Part shown: one piece after another, positions 7,781 to 16,236 of the stretch
Numbering within the stretch: the first letter of the stretch is position 1
Layout: the number at the start of each line of letters is the position of its first letter
Origin: Myxococcales bacterium
Lineage (GTDB): Bacteria; Myxococcota; Bradymonadia; UBA7976; UBA1532
Direction of reading: 5' to 3'
Assembly (NCBI GenBank): GCA_020633515.1
Contig: JACKDM010000027.1
Span: 7,055-71,054 of the forward strand
DNA: 64,000 nucleotides
The notes under the pieces: generated by a model
The model's database searches: none
What the model was told of the DNA's origin: nothing
What the model saw: only the letters and a program-made list of their open reading frames with translations
Position numbers and translations under genes: made by a program

Positions 7781-9166
7781 GTGCTGCGACTGCGACGTGT
7801 CCACATCCGGCGGTTTCGCTCGGTGGCGCCCGATACGAAGCTGGAGTTCGGGCCGGGCGCGGTGTTCCTGCTGGGGCGGAACGGGAGCGGGAAGTCGACG
7901 CTGCTGGATTTGCTGGGGTGTCTGATCTCGTGTGACTTCAGCACGGTCTACCGACCTGATGAGGAACTCGATGTCGAGTGGGAGTCGGAGTGGTCGGTAC
8001 CTTCTCCGTTGGAAGGCGTCAGTCGCCTTCACTTGAGGCTTCGAATCAGGCCCCATGGCATCGATATACCGGAAGTGGAAGCCAGTGAAGCTCTCAGCCA
8101 GATGGCTGGGCAGCATGAAGGCGTCCTATGGTCCATCGATGGTTGGATCTCCCCACTCTTGCCTATGCCTGATGCACCGCCGAGAGATGGTGATGGGGAA
8201 GCTGAAGAGTGGAGATTGCCAACTCGGATTGACTTCGCTGCGTCTTCGAGGTCGAGGCTTCTGCTGGACGATGACAAGGACGGAAGCGGAATCTGGACGG
8301 CGGCACCGGACGAGCCAGCTCTCAATCCTTGGCTTGCTGTCGAGGTCCTCAGGCGCCTGATTGTCCGCTTCGACCTGAAGTCACAGGAAGTCAAACAGCG
8401 CGGGGTGGGCCTTCGCTTTGTAGAGATGGCATACAATGCCAGGGATCTACATCGCTACGACGAGGCCCTCATGTCGTTTGAGGCGATCGTCGGTCGGCAC
8501 GCACAAGACATGAAGAATGCATCCATCGTGCTCTCTCGAAACCATATTCGAGCGAGCTATGTACCACACCAACTCGTGCCGGGATGGTATCGAGATGGAG
8601 TTGCGGAGGTGACGAGCAGGAACTTTCCCGCAGATAGATCAGGTAACTATCTGGCAATGTTCGCAGATATGGTGAGCGCAAAGTCCATCGATGTGACTCC
8701 TCGCCTCTCTGAGAGGAAGGAGGGGGGAGCGAGTCAATGGCGCGGGTTCGATTTTTGGGTGCAGTGGGATGGGGGGGTGACACACCAGCATGATCACCTC
8801 TCATTCGGACAGAAGCGGCTTCTTGCCTTCCTCTGGCATATATCCACATTCGTTGAAGTGCCTGTCTTGACCGATGAACTCACGAATGGCATGCATGCTG
8901 ACTGGGTCAGCCGGATCATCGACATGCTCGACGGCCGGCAGGCTTTTCATGCCATCCAGAATCCCTTGCTCCTCAACATGAGCGGGCTCGGTCAGGAGGG
9001 CGAGATCCCCCGCGACTTCGTCTTCTGCTCTGTGGAGACGACTGAGGTCGGCCGGACCTGGAGATGGCGCAACCCGACGCCCGATGAAGCTCGTGAGGTG
9101 CGCGGGGCATGGGAGATCGGCTTCCAGCAACTCAGTGACATCCTGCTCAGCCGTGGAATGTGGTGA
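7781..9166 (+). CDS. ABC-type AAA ATPase of a two-gene putative defence module
   Basis: 461 residues from GTG 7781, which has an ideal GGAGGT 6 nt upstream; an ATG at 7748 would add 11 residues. The layout is of the SMC/OLD-like AAA_15/AAA_21 kind. Walker A GRNGSGKST is at residues 32-40, then comes a long variable middle, the ABC signature LSFGQ near 340, Walker B VPVLTDEL with D365/E366, and a D-loop-like NGMHADW. There is no fused TOPRIM domain, which OLD and GajA carry. From about 7,900 the DNA is clearly lower in G+C and uses codons such as AGA, ATA and TTG that are rare in neighbouring genes, a sign of transfer. The stop overlaps the next start (TGATG), so the two proteins are probably made together. 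Likely role: ATP-dependent sensor of a phage-defence pair (inference). Confidence 0.85.
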   Translation: MLRLRRVHIRRFRSVAPDTKLEFGPGAVFLLGRNGSGKSTLLDLLGCLISCDFSTVYRPDEELDVEWESEWSVPSPLEGVSRLHLRLRIRPHGIDIPEVEASEALSQMAGQHEGVLWSIDGWISPLLPMPDAPPRDGDGEAEEWRLPTRIDFAASSRSRLLLDDDKDGSGIWTAAPDEPALNPWLAVEVLRRLIVRFDLKSQEVKQRGVGLRFVEMAYNARDLHRYDEALMSFEAIVGRHAQDMKNASIVLSRNHIRASYVPHQLVPGWYRDGVAEVTSRNFPADRSGNYLAMFADMVSAKSIDVTPRLSERKEGGASQWRGFDFWVQWDGGVTHQHDHLSFGQKRLLAFLWHISTFVEVPVLTDELTNGMHADWVSRIIDMLDGRQAFHAIQNPLLLNMSGLGQEGEIPRDFVFCSVETTEVGRTWRWRNPTPDEAREVRGAWEIGFQQLSDILLSRGMW

Positions 9167-9888
9167 TGGGGCCGAGGTTCGCCATCTTCACTGAGGACTC
9201 GGGCGATAACGCAGCAGCCACGATCGAGGCTCTGGTGCGGCGACTGCTGCCGCGCATCGAGAGCCTCACCCAAGTTCAGAACGTCCCGCGGATGGAGCGG
9301 CCCCATGGCGACATCGCACGAGCGATCTCAGGGCTCAGTTCGAAGGCTCGCACCCCCCGAGGAGAAGCGCTGCGACGGGCGCTCGTGGCCGACTTGGCGA
9401 CCCGCCTGATCGAAGGCCAGTGGGTGATCCTGCACCACGACGGTGATGTGGCATGGGGTGGTGACTGCCCACATGTGGCGAAGGTCGATGAGTTGGTCGC
9501 CGAAGTCATGCGACGCATGGAGTCTGCCACGCGCCCGCTCAACCTGCTCCGCTTCGTCCCTCACTACAGCATCGAGTCGTGGCTCTACCTCAACCGCGGC
9601 GCGGTCGAGCGCCTCGTCGCCAATGGCAAGCCGCTCTCCGCTGCGCTCGAATGGCTCGATGCCAACGCTGGCCGGGAGGGAGGTTACGACCACGTCGCCA
9701 AGCCCAAAGAGCTCTGCCCGCTGCACGACCGGCACAACCGCGTGCTCGCCGAGGACGATTGGCCCCGCGACGCAGCCGCCACCCGGAGCCCCTCGTGGGC
9801 GCGCCTCGAAGCCGACTGGTCGGCGAACCCGACCCTCCGCGCCGCGCTCCGGGCGACGAACCCGTGGGCGACGGCCTCCAGCTCGTAG
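9166..9888 (+). CDS. TOPRIM/RloB/DUF4276-like putative nuclease partner of the AAA ATPase
   Basis: 240 residues from the ATG that overlaps the ATPase stop; GTGs at 9160 and 9163 are alternatives. The N-terminal strand FAIFTEDSGDN carries an acidic residue (E10). A later strand ends HHDGDVAW with D92 and D94, and SIESWLYLN holds E137. This order (Glu, DxD, then an E-x-W-L helix) resembles TOPRIM-fold nucleases of the RloB/DUF4276/DUF4435 kind that pair with AAA ATPases, as in PARIS or RloAB. I cannot assign the family from memory with certainty. The C-terminal third is Arg/Ala/Trp-rich and closer to host composition. It lies inside the repeat-bounded island, immediately before the right repeat copy. 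Confidence 0.72.
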   Translation: MGPRFAIFTEDSGDNAAATIEALVRRLLPRIESLTQVQNVPRMERPHGDIARAISGLSSKARTPRGEALRRALVADLATRLIEGQWVILHHDGDVAWGGDCPHVAKVDELVAEVMRRMESATRPLNLLRFVPHYSIESWLYLNRGAVERLVANGKPLSAALEWLDANAGREGGYDHVAKPKELCPLHDRHNRVLAEDDWPRDAAATRSPSWARLEADWSANPTLRAALRATNPWATASSS

Positions 9889-9933
9889 CGCCGGTCGCGC
9901 AACCTCGGGCCTGTCGCCGGCTTCCACCACCCC

Positions 9934-9982
9934 CTGCCGCCCTGGTTGAGTCCGGGGGGCCGGTTGCACTACAACAGGGCCG
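9934..9982. repeat. 49-bp direct repeat, right copy
   Basis: Matches 7640-7688: 34 of 35 bases in the first block, 3 of 6 in a short diverged block, then 8 of 8. It sits between the TOPRIM-like gene and the aldehyde dehydrogenase, 25 bp before the latter's start codon, and overlaps a promoter-like sequence (9946-9975). The -10-like part falls in the diverged block and is lost in the left copy. Confidence 0.85.
9946..9975 (+). promoter_or_regulatory. Candidate promoter of the catabolic cluster
   Basis: TTGAGT (9946-9951), an 18-bp spacer, then TACAAC (9970-9975). Four of six bases match sigma-70 consensus in each box. It lies just upstream of the aldehyde dehydrogenase, whose GGAGGAG ribosome-binding site is at 9997-10003. 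Confidence 0.4.
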
Positions 9983-10007
9983 AACCGACCGGCCCCGGAG
10001 GAGCGCG

Positions 10008-11558
10008 ATGGCCTTCAAGATCACGTACTCGGTGCTCGACGCCGACATGACCGAGGTGCACGAGGCCTTCGACGCCGCGCTCGCCGAGGTGCGGGGCAAG
10101 CTCGGGGGTGAGGTGCCGTCGTGGGTCGGCGGGGAGCCGGTGACGACGGGGGCGCTGATCACGAGCAGCAACCCGGCGCGGAGCGACGAGGTGCTCGTTC
10201 GGGCGCACGCGGTGGGCGACGATCACATCGACATGGCGGTGGACGCGGCGCGGGCGGCGCAGCGGCGGTGGGCGGCGCTCGATTGGCGGGAGCGGGTCGC
10301 GCGGATCCGCAAGGCGGCCGATCTGATCTCGGAGCGGCGCATGCCCTTCGCGGCGGTGATGGCGCTCGAGGTCGGCAAGAACCGGCTCGAGAGCATGGGC
10401 GACGTCGAAGAGGCGGCCGATCTGTTGCGCTACTACGCGGGCATCGTCGAGCAGAACGAGGGCTTCATCAAGCCGATGACCCGGCTCGCGCCCAACGAGG
10501 ACGTCGCGAGCGTGCTGCGGCCCTACGGGGTCTTCGCGGTCATCAGCCCGTTCAACTTCCCCGCGGCGCTCGCGGCGGGCATGTCGGGCGGGGCGCTGCT
10601 CGGCGGCAACGCGGTGATCCTCAAGCCGAGCGAAGAGACGCCGTGGTGCACCGAGATGCTGTATCACTGCCTCGCCGACGCGGGGCTGCCGGCGGGTCTC
10701 TTCCAGGTGCTGCACGGGCGCGGTGAGACGGTGGGTGATGCCTTGATCCGCCACCCGGGGATCGATGGCTGCGCGTTCACCGGCAGCACCGAGGTCGGCA
10801 TGGCGATCTTCCGGGTGATGACCGAGGATCGCATCCGCCCGGCGCTCTTGGAGATGGGTGGCAAGAACCCGTGCATCATCGACGCCGACGCCGACGTCGA
10901 GCAGGCGATCGAGGGCTGCTTCAAGTCGGCGTTCGGGCTCTCGGGGCAGAAGTGCAGCGCGCTGAGCCGGGTGTATGTGCACGAGCGGCTCAAGGATCGC
11001 TTCATCGCCGGGCTCGTCGCGAAGGCCAAGGCGATGGTGGTGGGTGATCCCACCCGCGCCGATGTGTACATGGGTCCGGTCATCGACGCCCGCGCGGTGC
11101 TGCGCTTCGAAGAGGCCGCCGAGGCGGCGCGCGCGGATGGCATCGTGCATCACGGCGGGCATCGGCTCACCGGCGGCGAGTACGACGGCGGGCGCTTCGT
11201 GGCGCCGACGATCGTGGAGGTGCCGCCGGGGCACTGGATCGAGAAGACCGAGCTGTTCCTGCCGTTCGTGACGGTGAGCGGCTTCACCGACATCGAGGAC
11301 GCGATGGAGCGGGCCAACGACGTCGAGTATGGCTTGACCGCCGGGTTCTACGGGCGCGAGCGCGAGGCCTGGTTCCTCGATCACATCCGCGCCGGCGTGC
11401 TCTACACCAACCGCCCCGCCGGTGCGACCACCGGCGCGTGGCCCGGCGTGCAGCCGTTCTGCGGATGGAAGCGCAGCGGCTCGACGGGCAAGGGCGGGTG
11501 CGGCCCGTACTACGTCGCGCAGTTCATGCGCGAGCAGTCGCGGACGCGGGTCGGCTGA
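10008..11558 (+). CDS. Aldehyde dehydrogenase, glutamate-semialdehyde/P5C dehydrogenase type
   Basis: 516 residues, ATG with GGAGGAG 4 nt upstream. NAD(P)-dependent ALDH fold: VISPFNFPAALAAG, the GGNAVILKPSE cofactor strand, FTGSTEVG, general base Glu282 in LLEMGGKNP, and nucleophile Cys316 in SGQKCSAL. The C-terminal NRPAGATTGAWPGVQPF region resembles delta-1-pyrroline-5-carboxylate dehydrogenases (PruA/RocA type), which oxidise glutamate semialdehyde to glutamate. Followed at 16 bp by two class III aminotransferases, so the likely job is oxidising an omega-semialdehyde made by one of them (from ornithine, lysine or a related amine). Exact substrate is uncertain. Confidence 0.88.
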   Translation: MAFKITYSVLDADMTEVHEAFDAALAEVRGKLGGEVPSWVGGEPVTTGALITSSNPARSDEVLVRAHAVGDDHIDMAVDAARAAQRRWAALDWRERVARIRKAADLISERRMPFAAVMALEVGKNRLESMGDVEEAADLLRYYAGIVEQNEGFIKPMTRLAPNEDVASVLRPYGVFAVISPFNFPAALAAGMSGGALLGGNAVILKPSEETPWCTEMLYHCLADAGLPAGLFQVLHGRGETVGDALIRHPGIDGCAFTGSTEVGMAIFRVMTEDRIRPALLEMGGKNPCIIDADADVEQAIEGCFKSAFGLSGQKCSALSRVYVHERLKDRFIAGLVAKAKAMVVGDPTRADVYMGPVIDARAVLRFEEAAEAARADGIVHHGGHRLTGGEYDGGRFVAPTIVEVPPGHWIEKTELFLPFVTVSGFTDIEDAMERANDVEYGLTAGFYGREREAWFLDHIRAGVLYTNRPAGATTGAWPGVQPFCGWKRSGSTGKGGCGPYYVAQFMREQSRTRVG

Positions 11559-11574
11559 GAAGGGGGGAGATGAC

Positions 11575-12921
11575 ATGAGCGACATCATGCGGCCCGAGAT
11601 CCGGGTCGAGCCGCCGGGGCCGAAGGCTTCGGTGATCATCGCGAAGGACCGCGCCTACAGCTCGCCGTCCTATATCAAGGAGTACCCGCTCGTCGTCGAT
11701 CGCGGCGAGGGGCCGTGGGTGTACGACGTCGATGGCAACCGCTACCTCGATCTGATGGCAGGCATCGCGACGACCTCGACGGGGCACGCGCACCCCAAGG
11801 TGGTCGATGCCATCCAGCAGGCGGCGGCGAAGTTCCTCCACATCTGCGGGACCGACTTCTACTACCAGAGCTTCTCCGATCTGTGCGAGCGGCTCGCGAA
11901 GCTCGTGCCCGAGATGGGTCCGAAGAAGGTCTTTCTGACCAACTCGGGCTCGGAGGCGCTCGACGGCGCGCTCAAGCTCGTGCGCAGCCATACGCGGCGG
12001 CGCAATGTCATCGCGTTCCGGGGCGCCTTCCACGGGCGCACGCTGGCGGCGATCAGCCTCAACGCGTCGAAGGTCAAGTACCGCAAGGACTTCGGGCCGC
12101 TGTTGAGCGGGGTCTATCACACCGAGTATCCGCCGGCGGCGATCCATCGCAAGGGCGATGACGACGACGGGCGCAGCTACGCGCGGCGGATCGAGAGCGA
12201 CATCTTCCAGCGGCTGTGCGCGCCGGACGAGGTCGCGGCGATCATGATCGAGCCGATCCTCGGCGAGGGCGGCTACGTGCCGCCGCCGAAGGCGTTTTTG
12301 CAGGAGCTGCGGCGCATGTGCGACGAGCATGGCATCATGCTCGTCTTCGACGAGGTGCAGTCGGGCATGGGTCGCACCGGGCACATGTTCGCGTGCGAGC
12401 ATTACGGGGTCTATCCCGACGTGCTGCTCTCGGCGAAGGGGATCGCGTCGGGCATGCCGATCGGGGCGATCATCGCGCGCGAGCCGGTGATGAGCTGGGG
12501 CTCGGGCACGCATGGCAGCACCTACGGGGGCAACCCGGTGTGCTGCGCGGCGGCGCTCGCGACGATCGATGTCATCGAGGGGCTCTTGCCGCAGGTGCGC
12601 GACGTGGGCGAGTACCTGATGGCGGGGCTGCGGGAGCTCGCGCAGCGCTTCCCGGTGATCGCCGAGGTGCGCGGGGTGGGGCTGATGGTCGGCGCGGAGT
12701 TCCTCGCGCCGAATGGCAAGCCGGCGGCGGAGTTCGTGGGGGCCTTGGAGCAGCTCGCGTTCCGCAAGGGGCTCTTGCTGCTCGGCTGCGGCAAGTCGAC
12801 GATCCGCTTCGCGCCGCCGCTGGTGCTGACGCGGGAGCACGTCGACGCGGCGATGCCGATCCTGGCCGACTGTCTGGCCGAGCTGTGCACGCAGTTCGGC
12901 TATCCGATGAACGCCGCATGA
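11575..12921 (+). CDS. Class III (omega) PLP aminotransferase
   Basis: 448 residues, ATG at 11575 with a purine-rich AGGGGGGAGA upstream. Fold type I aminotransferase: GIATTSTGHAHPKV near the N-terminus, LTNSGSEALDGALKL (phosphate-binding loop), FRGAFHGRTLAAIS, VFDEVQSGMGRTG (PLP-ring Asp) and the Schiff-base Lys288 in LLSAKGIASG. Closest in feel to 4-aminobutyrate, acetylornithine or lysine epsilon aminotransferases. It sits between the semialdehyde dehydrogenase and a second aminotransferase, with a 4-bp ATGA overlap to the latter, so it is probably the step that generates the aldehyde. Confidence 0.87.
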   Translation: MSDIMRPEIRVEPPGPKASVIIAKDRAYSSPSYIKEYPLVVDRGEGPWVYDVDGNRYLDLMAGIATTSTGHAHPKVVDAIQQAAAKFLHICGTDFYYQSFSDLCERLAKLVPEMGPKKVFLTNSGSEALDGALKLVRSHTRRRNVIAFRGAFHGRTLAAISLNASKVKYRKDFGPLLSGVYHTEYPPAAIHRKGDDDDGRSYARRIESDIFQRLCAPDEVAAIMIEPILGEGGYVPPPKAFLQELRRMCDEHGIMLVFDEVQSGMGRTGHMFACEHYGVYPDVLLSAKGIASGMPIGAIIAREPVMSWGSGTHGSTYGGNPVCCAAALATIDVIEGLLPQVRDVGEYLMAGLRELAQRFPVIAEVRGVGLMVGAEFLAPNGKPAAEFVGALEQLAFRKGLLLLGCGKSTIRFAPPLVLTREHVDAAMPILADCLAELCTQFGYPMNAA

Positions 12922-14246
12922 CACCCGACCTCGAGGCCCGCCAGCGGGCGCATGTGCTCTACACCTGGAGCGCGCAGGAGACCGCGAAGCCGGTGCGGAT
13001 CACCGGCGGCGAGGGCGCGTGGTTCTTCGATGACACCGGCGAGCGGTGGCTCGACTTCGAGAGCCAGGTCTTCAACGCCAACCTGGGGCACGGGGAGAAG
13101 CGGGTCAGCGAGGCGATCAAGGCACAGGTCGACGCGCTGGCTTGCGCGCATCCGGCCGCGGTCTTCGACGCGAAGACGCGGCTGGGCGAGGCGCTGGCGC
13201 GGATCACGCCGGGGGACCTCGACCATGTCTTCTTGTGCCTCTCGGGCGCCGAGGCGAACGAGAACGCGTTCAAGATCGCGCGCATGGTGACCGGGCGCTC
13301 GAAGGTGATCGCGCGGCGGCGCTCGTACCATGGCGCGACGATGGGCGCGTTGAGCCTGACGGGTGACAACCGGCGCTGGCCGGTGGAGCCGGGGCTGTGG
13401 GGGGTGCTGCGGGCGGAGGATCCGTACTGTTATCGCTGTCCGTTCGGGCTCGATGTGACGAACTGCGGGACGCGCTGCGCGACGCATCTGGAGCACATCA
13501 TCGAGATGGAGGGCGCGCAGAGCATCGCGGCGGTGTTCATGGAGGGGGTCACCGGGACGGCGGGTGGCTTCATCCCGCCCGATGACTACTGGCCGAAGGT
13601 GCGCGAGATCTGCGATCGGCATGGCATCCTGCTGGTGGCGGACGAGGTGCTGAGCGGCTTCGGGCGGACCGGGAAGTGGTTCGCGGTCGATCACTGGGGG
13701 GTGGTGCCCGATATGCTGGTGATGGCCAAAGGCATCACCGGTGGCTACGCGCCGCTGGCGGCGGTGGCGATGAGCGATCGCATCGCGCGGCACTTCGATC
13801 GGCAGACGCTGTGGTGTGGCTTGACGGGGTACGCGCACCCGCTGAGCTGCGCGGCGGCGGTGGCGGCGATCGAGGTGTACGAGGCGGATGGCTTGATCGA
13901 GAACTCGGCGACGCTCGGGCGGCACCTCGGGGAGCGGCTGGCGGGGTTGATGGCGAAGCATGAGTTGATCGGCGACGTGCGCAACCTGGGGCTGTACGGG
14001 ACGATCGAGTTCGTGCGGGACCGGGGGAGCCGGGAGCCGATCGTGGGGCACGCGCAGCCGACGCCGCCGGGCTCGGTGCTCGCGCGGCTCGACGCGGGGC
14101 TGCGCGCGCGGCGGATGCACATCGCGCGCAAGGAGACGCGGCTGTATGTGTGTCCGCCGCTGTGCATCACGCGGGCGGAGCTGGACGAAGGCATCGATCG
14201 GATCGACGCGGCCATCGCCGAGGCGGTGGCCGGGGGGAGGGAGTGA
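12918..14246 (+). CDS. Class III aminotransferase, taurine/beta-alanine--pyruvate-like
   Basis: 442 residues, translationally coupled to the previous gene. Motifs: LCLSGAEANENAFKIARM, YHGATMGALSLTG, LLVADEVLSGFGRTG and Schiff-base Lys271 in MAKGITGGYAPL. A short Cys-rich segment (DPYCYRCPFGLD and TNCGTRC) between the phosphate loop and the PLP Asp is typical of taurine-pyruvate and related omega-amino acid aminotransferases. Preceding residues LYTWSAQ also fit that group. Substrate could be beta-alanine, taurine, 3-aminobutyrate or 5-aminovalerate. The CoA-transferase A gene follows directly, suggesting the resulting oxo acid is activated with CoA. Confidence 0.85.
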   Translation: MTPDLEARQRAHVLYTWSAQETAKPVRITGGEGAWFFDDTGERWLDFESQVFNANLGHGEKRVSEAIKAQVDALACAHPAAVFDAKTRLGEALARITPGDLDHVFLCLSGAEANENAFKIARMVTGRSKVIARRRSYHGATMGALSLTGDNRRWPVEPGLWGVLRAEDPYCYRCPFGLDVTNCGTRCATHLEHIIEMEGAQSIAAVFMEGVTGTAGGFIPPDDYWPKVREICDRHGILLVADEVLSGFGRTGKWFAVDHWGVVPDMLVMAKGITGGYAPLAAVAMSDRIARHFDRQTLWCGLTGYAHPLSCAAAVAAIEVYEADGLIENSATLGRHLGERLAGLMAKHELIGDVRNLGLYGTIEFVRDRGSREPIVGHAQPTPPGSVLARLDAGLRARRMHIARKETRLYVCPPLCITRAELDEGIDRIDAAIAEAVAGGRE

Positions 14247-14250
14247 AGGC

Positions 14251-14982
14251 ATGAGCGAGGGGATGGCGCGGGGCGAGGTGACGGGGCGCAAGGTCTACGC
14301 CGACGCGGCGGCGGCGCTGCACGATGTCTTCTCGGGCGCGGTGATCATGTCGGGTGGCTTCGGGTTGTGTGGCAACGCGGAGAACTGCATCGCGGAGCTG
14401 GCGCGGCGCGATGTGAAGGATCTGACGCTGATCAGCAACAACTGCGGCAACAAGGGGCTCGGGCTCGCGATCCTGCTCAAGCAGCGCAAGGTGGCGCGGG
14501 TGGTGGGGAGCTTCATCGGGGGCAACCCGGACCTGCAGGCGCAGTATCTGGCGGGGGAGCTCGAGGTGGAGCTGTGTCCGCAGGGCACGCTGGCGGAGCG
14601 GATCCGGGCGGGGGGCGCGGGGCTGGGCGGGTTCTTCACGCCGACGGGGGTGGGTACGGTGGTGGCGGAGGGCAAGGAGGAGCGGGTGATCGACGGGCGG
14701 CGGTATATCTTGGAGACGCCGCTGCGGGCGGACTTTGCGATCGTGCGCGCGGAGTACGGGGATGCCTTCGGCAACCTGCGGTTTTATGGGACGGCGCGCA
14801 ACTTCAGCCCGCATATGGCGATGGCGGCGAAGGTGGCGGTGGCGGAGGTGGATCATCTGGTGCCGGTGGGTGAGCTGGGGCCGGATGACATCCACCTGCC
14901 GGGGGTGTTCGTGCAGCGGGTGTTTCAGGGGCGGGATTATGAGGATCCCATCGAGTATCGGACGACGCGGCCGAAGGGCTGA
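14251..14982 (+). CDS. scoA: 3-oxoacid CoA-transferase subunit A
   Basis: 243 residues, ATG preceded by GGGGGAGGGA. CoA-transferase family I alpha subunit: SGGFGLCGNAENCI, LTLISNNCGNKGLGL, GSFIGGNPDLQ, ELCPQGTLAERIRAGGAG and GFFTPTGVGT. The alpha subunit binds CoA and works with a beta subunit that carries the catalytic Glu to move CoA between succinyl-CoA (or acetyl-CoA) and a 3-oxo acid such as acetoacetate. It is the last gene of the aminotransferase run. Its beta partner is not downstream in the same direction but at 15448-16080 on the other strand. Confidence 0.92.
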   Translation: MSEGMARGEVTGRKVYADAAAALHDVFSGAVIMSGGFGLCGNAENCIAELARRDVKDLTLISNNCGNKGLGLAILLKQRKVARVVGSFIGGNPDLQAQYLAGELEVELCPQGTLAERIRAGGAGLGGFFTPTGVGTVVAEGKEERVIDGRRYILETPLRADFAIVRAEYGDAFGNLRFYGTARNFSPHMAMAAKVAVAEVDHLVPVGELGPDDIHLPGVFVQRVFQGRDYEDPIEYRTTRPKG

Positions 14983-15114
14983 GTGTCGGTTGGGGCGCGT
15001 CGGGGCAGGGCGGGGCAGGGTGCCCCGGGCGTGGTCGATGGCAGGGCGGGTGGCCGGTGGCGCGGGCGTTGCAGCCGGGGCGGGGCAGCGTGACCCTGGC
15101 TGGAGTGAGATGCC

Positions 15115-15447
15115 ATGAGCGACAAGAGCAGCACGTACAAGACCGCCGCCGATGAGAGCCGCCGCGGGGCGGATGGGCAGATCCCGCTGGCGCGGGGCGA
15201 GCGGGTGTCGATGCGGATGTGGGCGGAGCGACCGGGTGACAAGGAGGAGAGCGCGCTGCATTCGCGGGACTACGAGGTGGTGGGTTATGTGATCGAGGGG
15301 GCGGCGACGCTGGAGGTGGAGGGGGATGAGATCAGCCTGCGCGCGGGTGACTCGTGGTGCGTGCCGGCGGGGGCGAAGCATCGGTATCGGATCGAGGAGG
15401 CGTTCCGCGCGGTGGAGGCGGTGTCGCCGGCGCAGCGGGGGAAGTGA
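15115..15447 (+). CDS. Small cupin-domain protein
   Basis: 110 residues, ATG at 15115. A single cupin barrel: ESALHSRDYEVVGYVIEGAA followed by LEVEGDEISLRAGDSWCVP and AGAKHRYRI. The metal-ligand pattern is partly degenerate (H in ALHSRDYE, Glu at YE, H in AKHRYR). Function is unknown; such one-domain cupins are often sugar or metabolite isomerases, or stabilising accessory proteins. Its stop directly abuts the stop of the opposing CoA-transferase B gene with no spacer. Confidence 0.8.
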   Translation: MSDKSSTYKTAADESRRGADGQIPLARGERVSMRMWAERPGDKEESALHSRDYEVVGYVIEGAATLEVEGDEISLRAGDSWCVPAGAKHRYRIEEAFRAVEAVSPAQRGK

Positions 15448-16080
15448 TCAGGCGCTGATGATGGGGGCGGCGGTGAGCTTCTGGACCTCGTCGAGGGTGT
15501 GACCGTCGGCGAGGTCGACGAGCACGAAGCCGCGGTCGGTGACGTCGAGGGTGGCGAGGTCGGTGATGACGCGGTCGACGCAGCCGACGCCGGTGAGGGG
15601 CAGGGTGCAGCGGTCGAGGAGCTTGGGGCCGCCGTCGTCGGTGGTGTGGGTCATGAGCACGATGACCCGGCGGGCGCCGCTGACGAGGTCCATGGCGCCG
15701 CCCATGCCATTGACGCGCTTGCCGGGGATCATCCAGTTGGCGAGGTCGCCGTTCTGGCCGACCTGCATCCCGCCGAGGACGGCGACGTCGAGGTGGCCGC
15801 CGCGGATCATGGCGAAGCTGGTGGCGGAGTCGAAGAAGCTGCCGCCGGGGAGCACGGTGACGGTCTCTTTGCCGGCGTTGATGATCTTGGGATCTTCTTC
15901 GCCTTCGTAGGGGAAGGGTCCCATGCCGAGGAGGCCGTTTTCGGAGTGGAGGAGGACGTGTACGTCGGGGGGGAGGTGGTTGGCGACGAGGGTGGGGATG
16001 CCGATGCCGAGGTTGACGACGTCGCCGTCTCGAAGCTCGGCGGCGGCGCGGGCGGCCATCTGTTCACGGGTGCGGGGCAC
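15448..16080 (-). CDS. scoB: 3-oxoacid CoA-transferase subunit B
   Basis: 210 residues, GTG at 16080 with CAGGAG upstream. Beta subunit landmarks: [16 protein letters not shown], the catalytic Glu47 in [49 protein letters not shown] and [17 protein letters not shown]. It completes the heterodimer with the alpha subunit at 14251-14982. The two genes face each other with a cupin gene between them, whereas scoA and scoB are normally adjacent and co-transcribed. Separate promoters could uncouple their expression. Confidence 0.93.
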   Translation of the reverse strand: MPRTREQMAARAAAELRDGDVVNLGIGIPTLVANHLPPDVHVLLHSENGLLGMGPFPYEGEEDPKIINAGKETVTVLPGGSFFDSATSFAMIRGGHLDVAVLGGMQVGQNGDLANWMIPGKRVNGMGGAMDLVSGARRVIVLMTHTTDDGGPKLLDRCTLPLTGVGCVDRVITDLATLDVTDRGFVLVDLADGHTLDEVQKLTAAPIISA

Positions 16081-16182
16081 GGGCGACTCCTGGAGGGCTT
16101 TGCGCGCGCATGATAGCGGGGGCGGGCGGCGGCCGGAAGGCGGGCGTCTTCGCGGATGACTTTCGGTCGGCGCGGCTCTTTG

Positions 16183-16199
16183 GTAGACAACGCGTCTAC
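16183..16199. promoter_or_regulatory. Inverted repeat GTAGAC-N5-GTCTAC, possible operator
   Basis: A perfect 6-bp inverted repeat with a 5-bp spacer, 37 bp before the start of the HARE-HTH/Mrr-like gene. The nine bases GTAGACAAC recur at 22201-22209 beside another palindrome. A regulator-binding site or part of a divergent promoter region is plausible. Confidence 0.35.
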
Positions 16200-16236
16200 G
16201 CCCGGCCGGTCCGGGCCCGGATGAGCCGAGAGAGAC

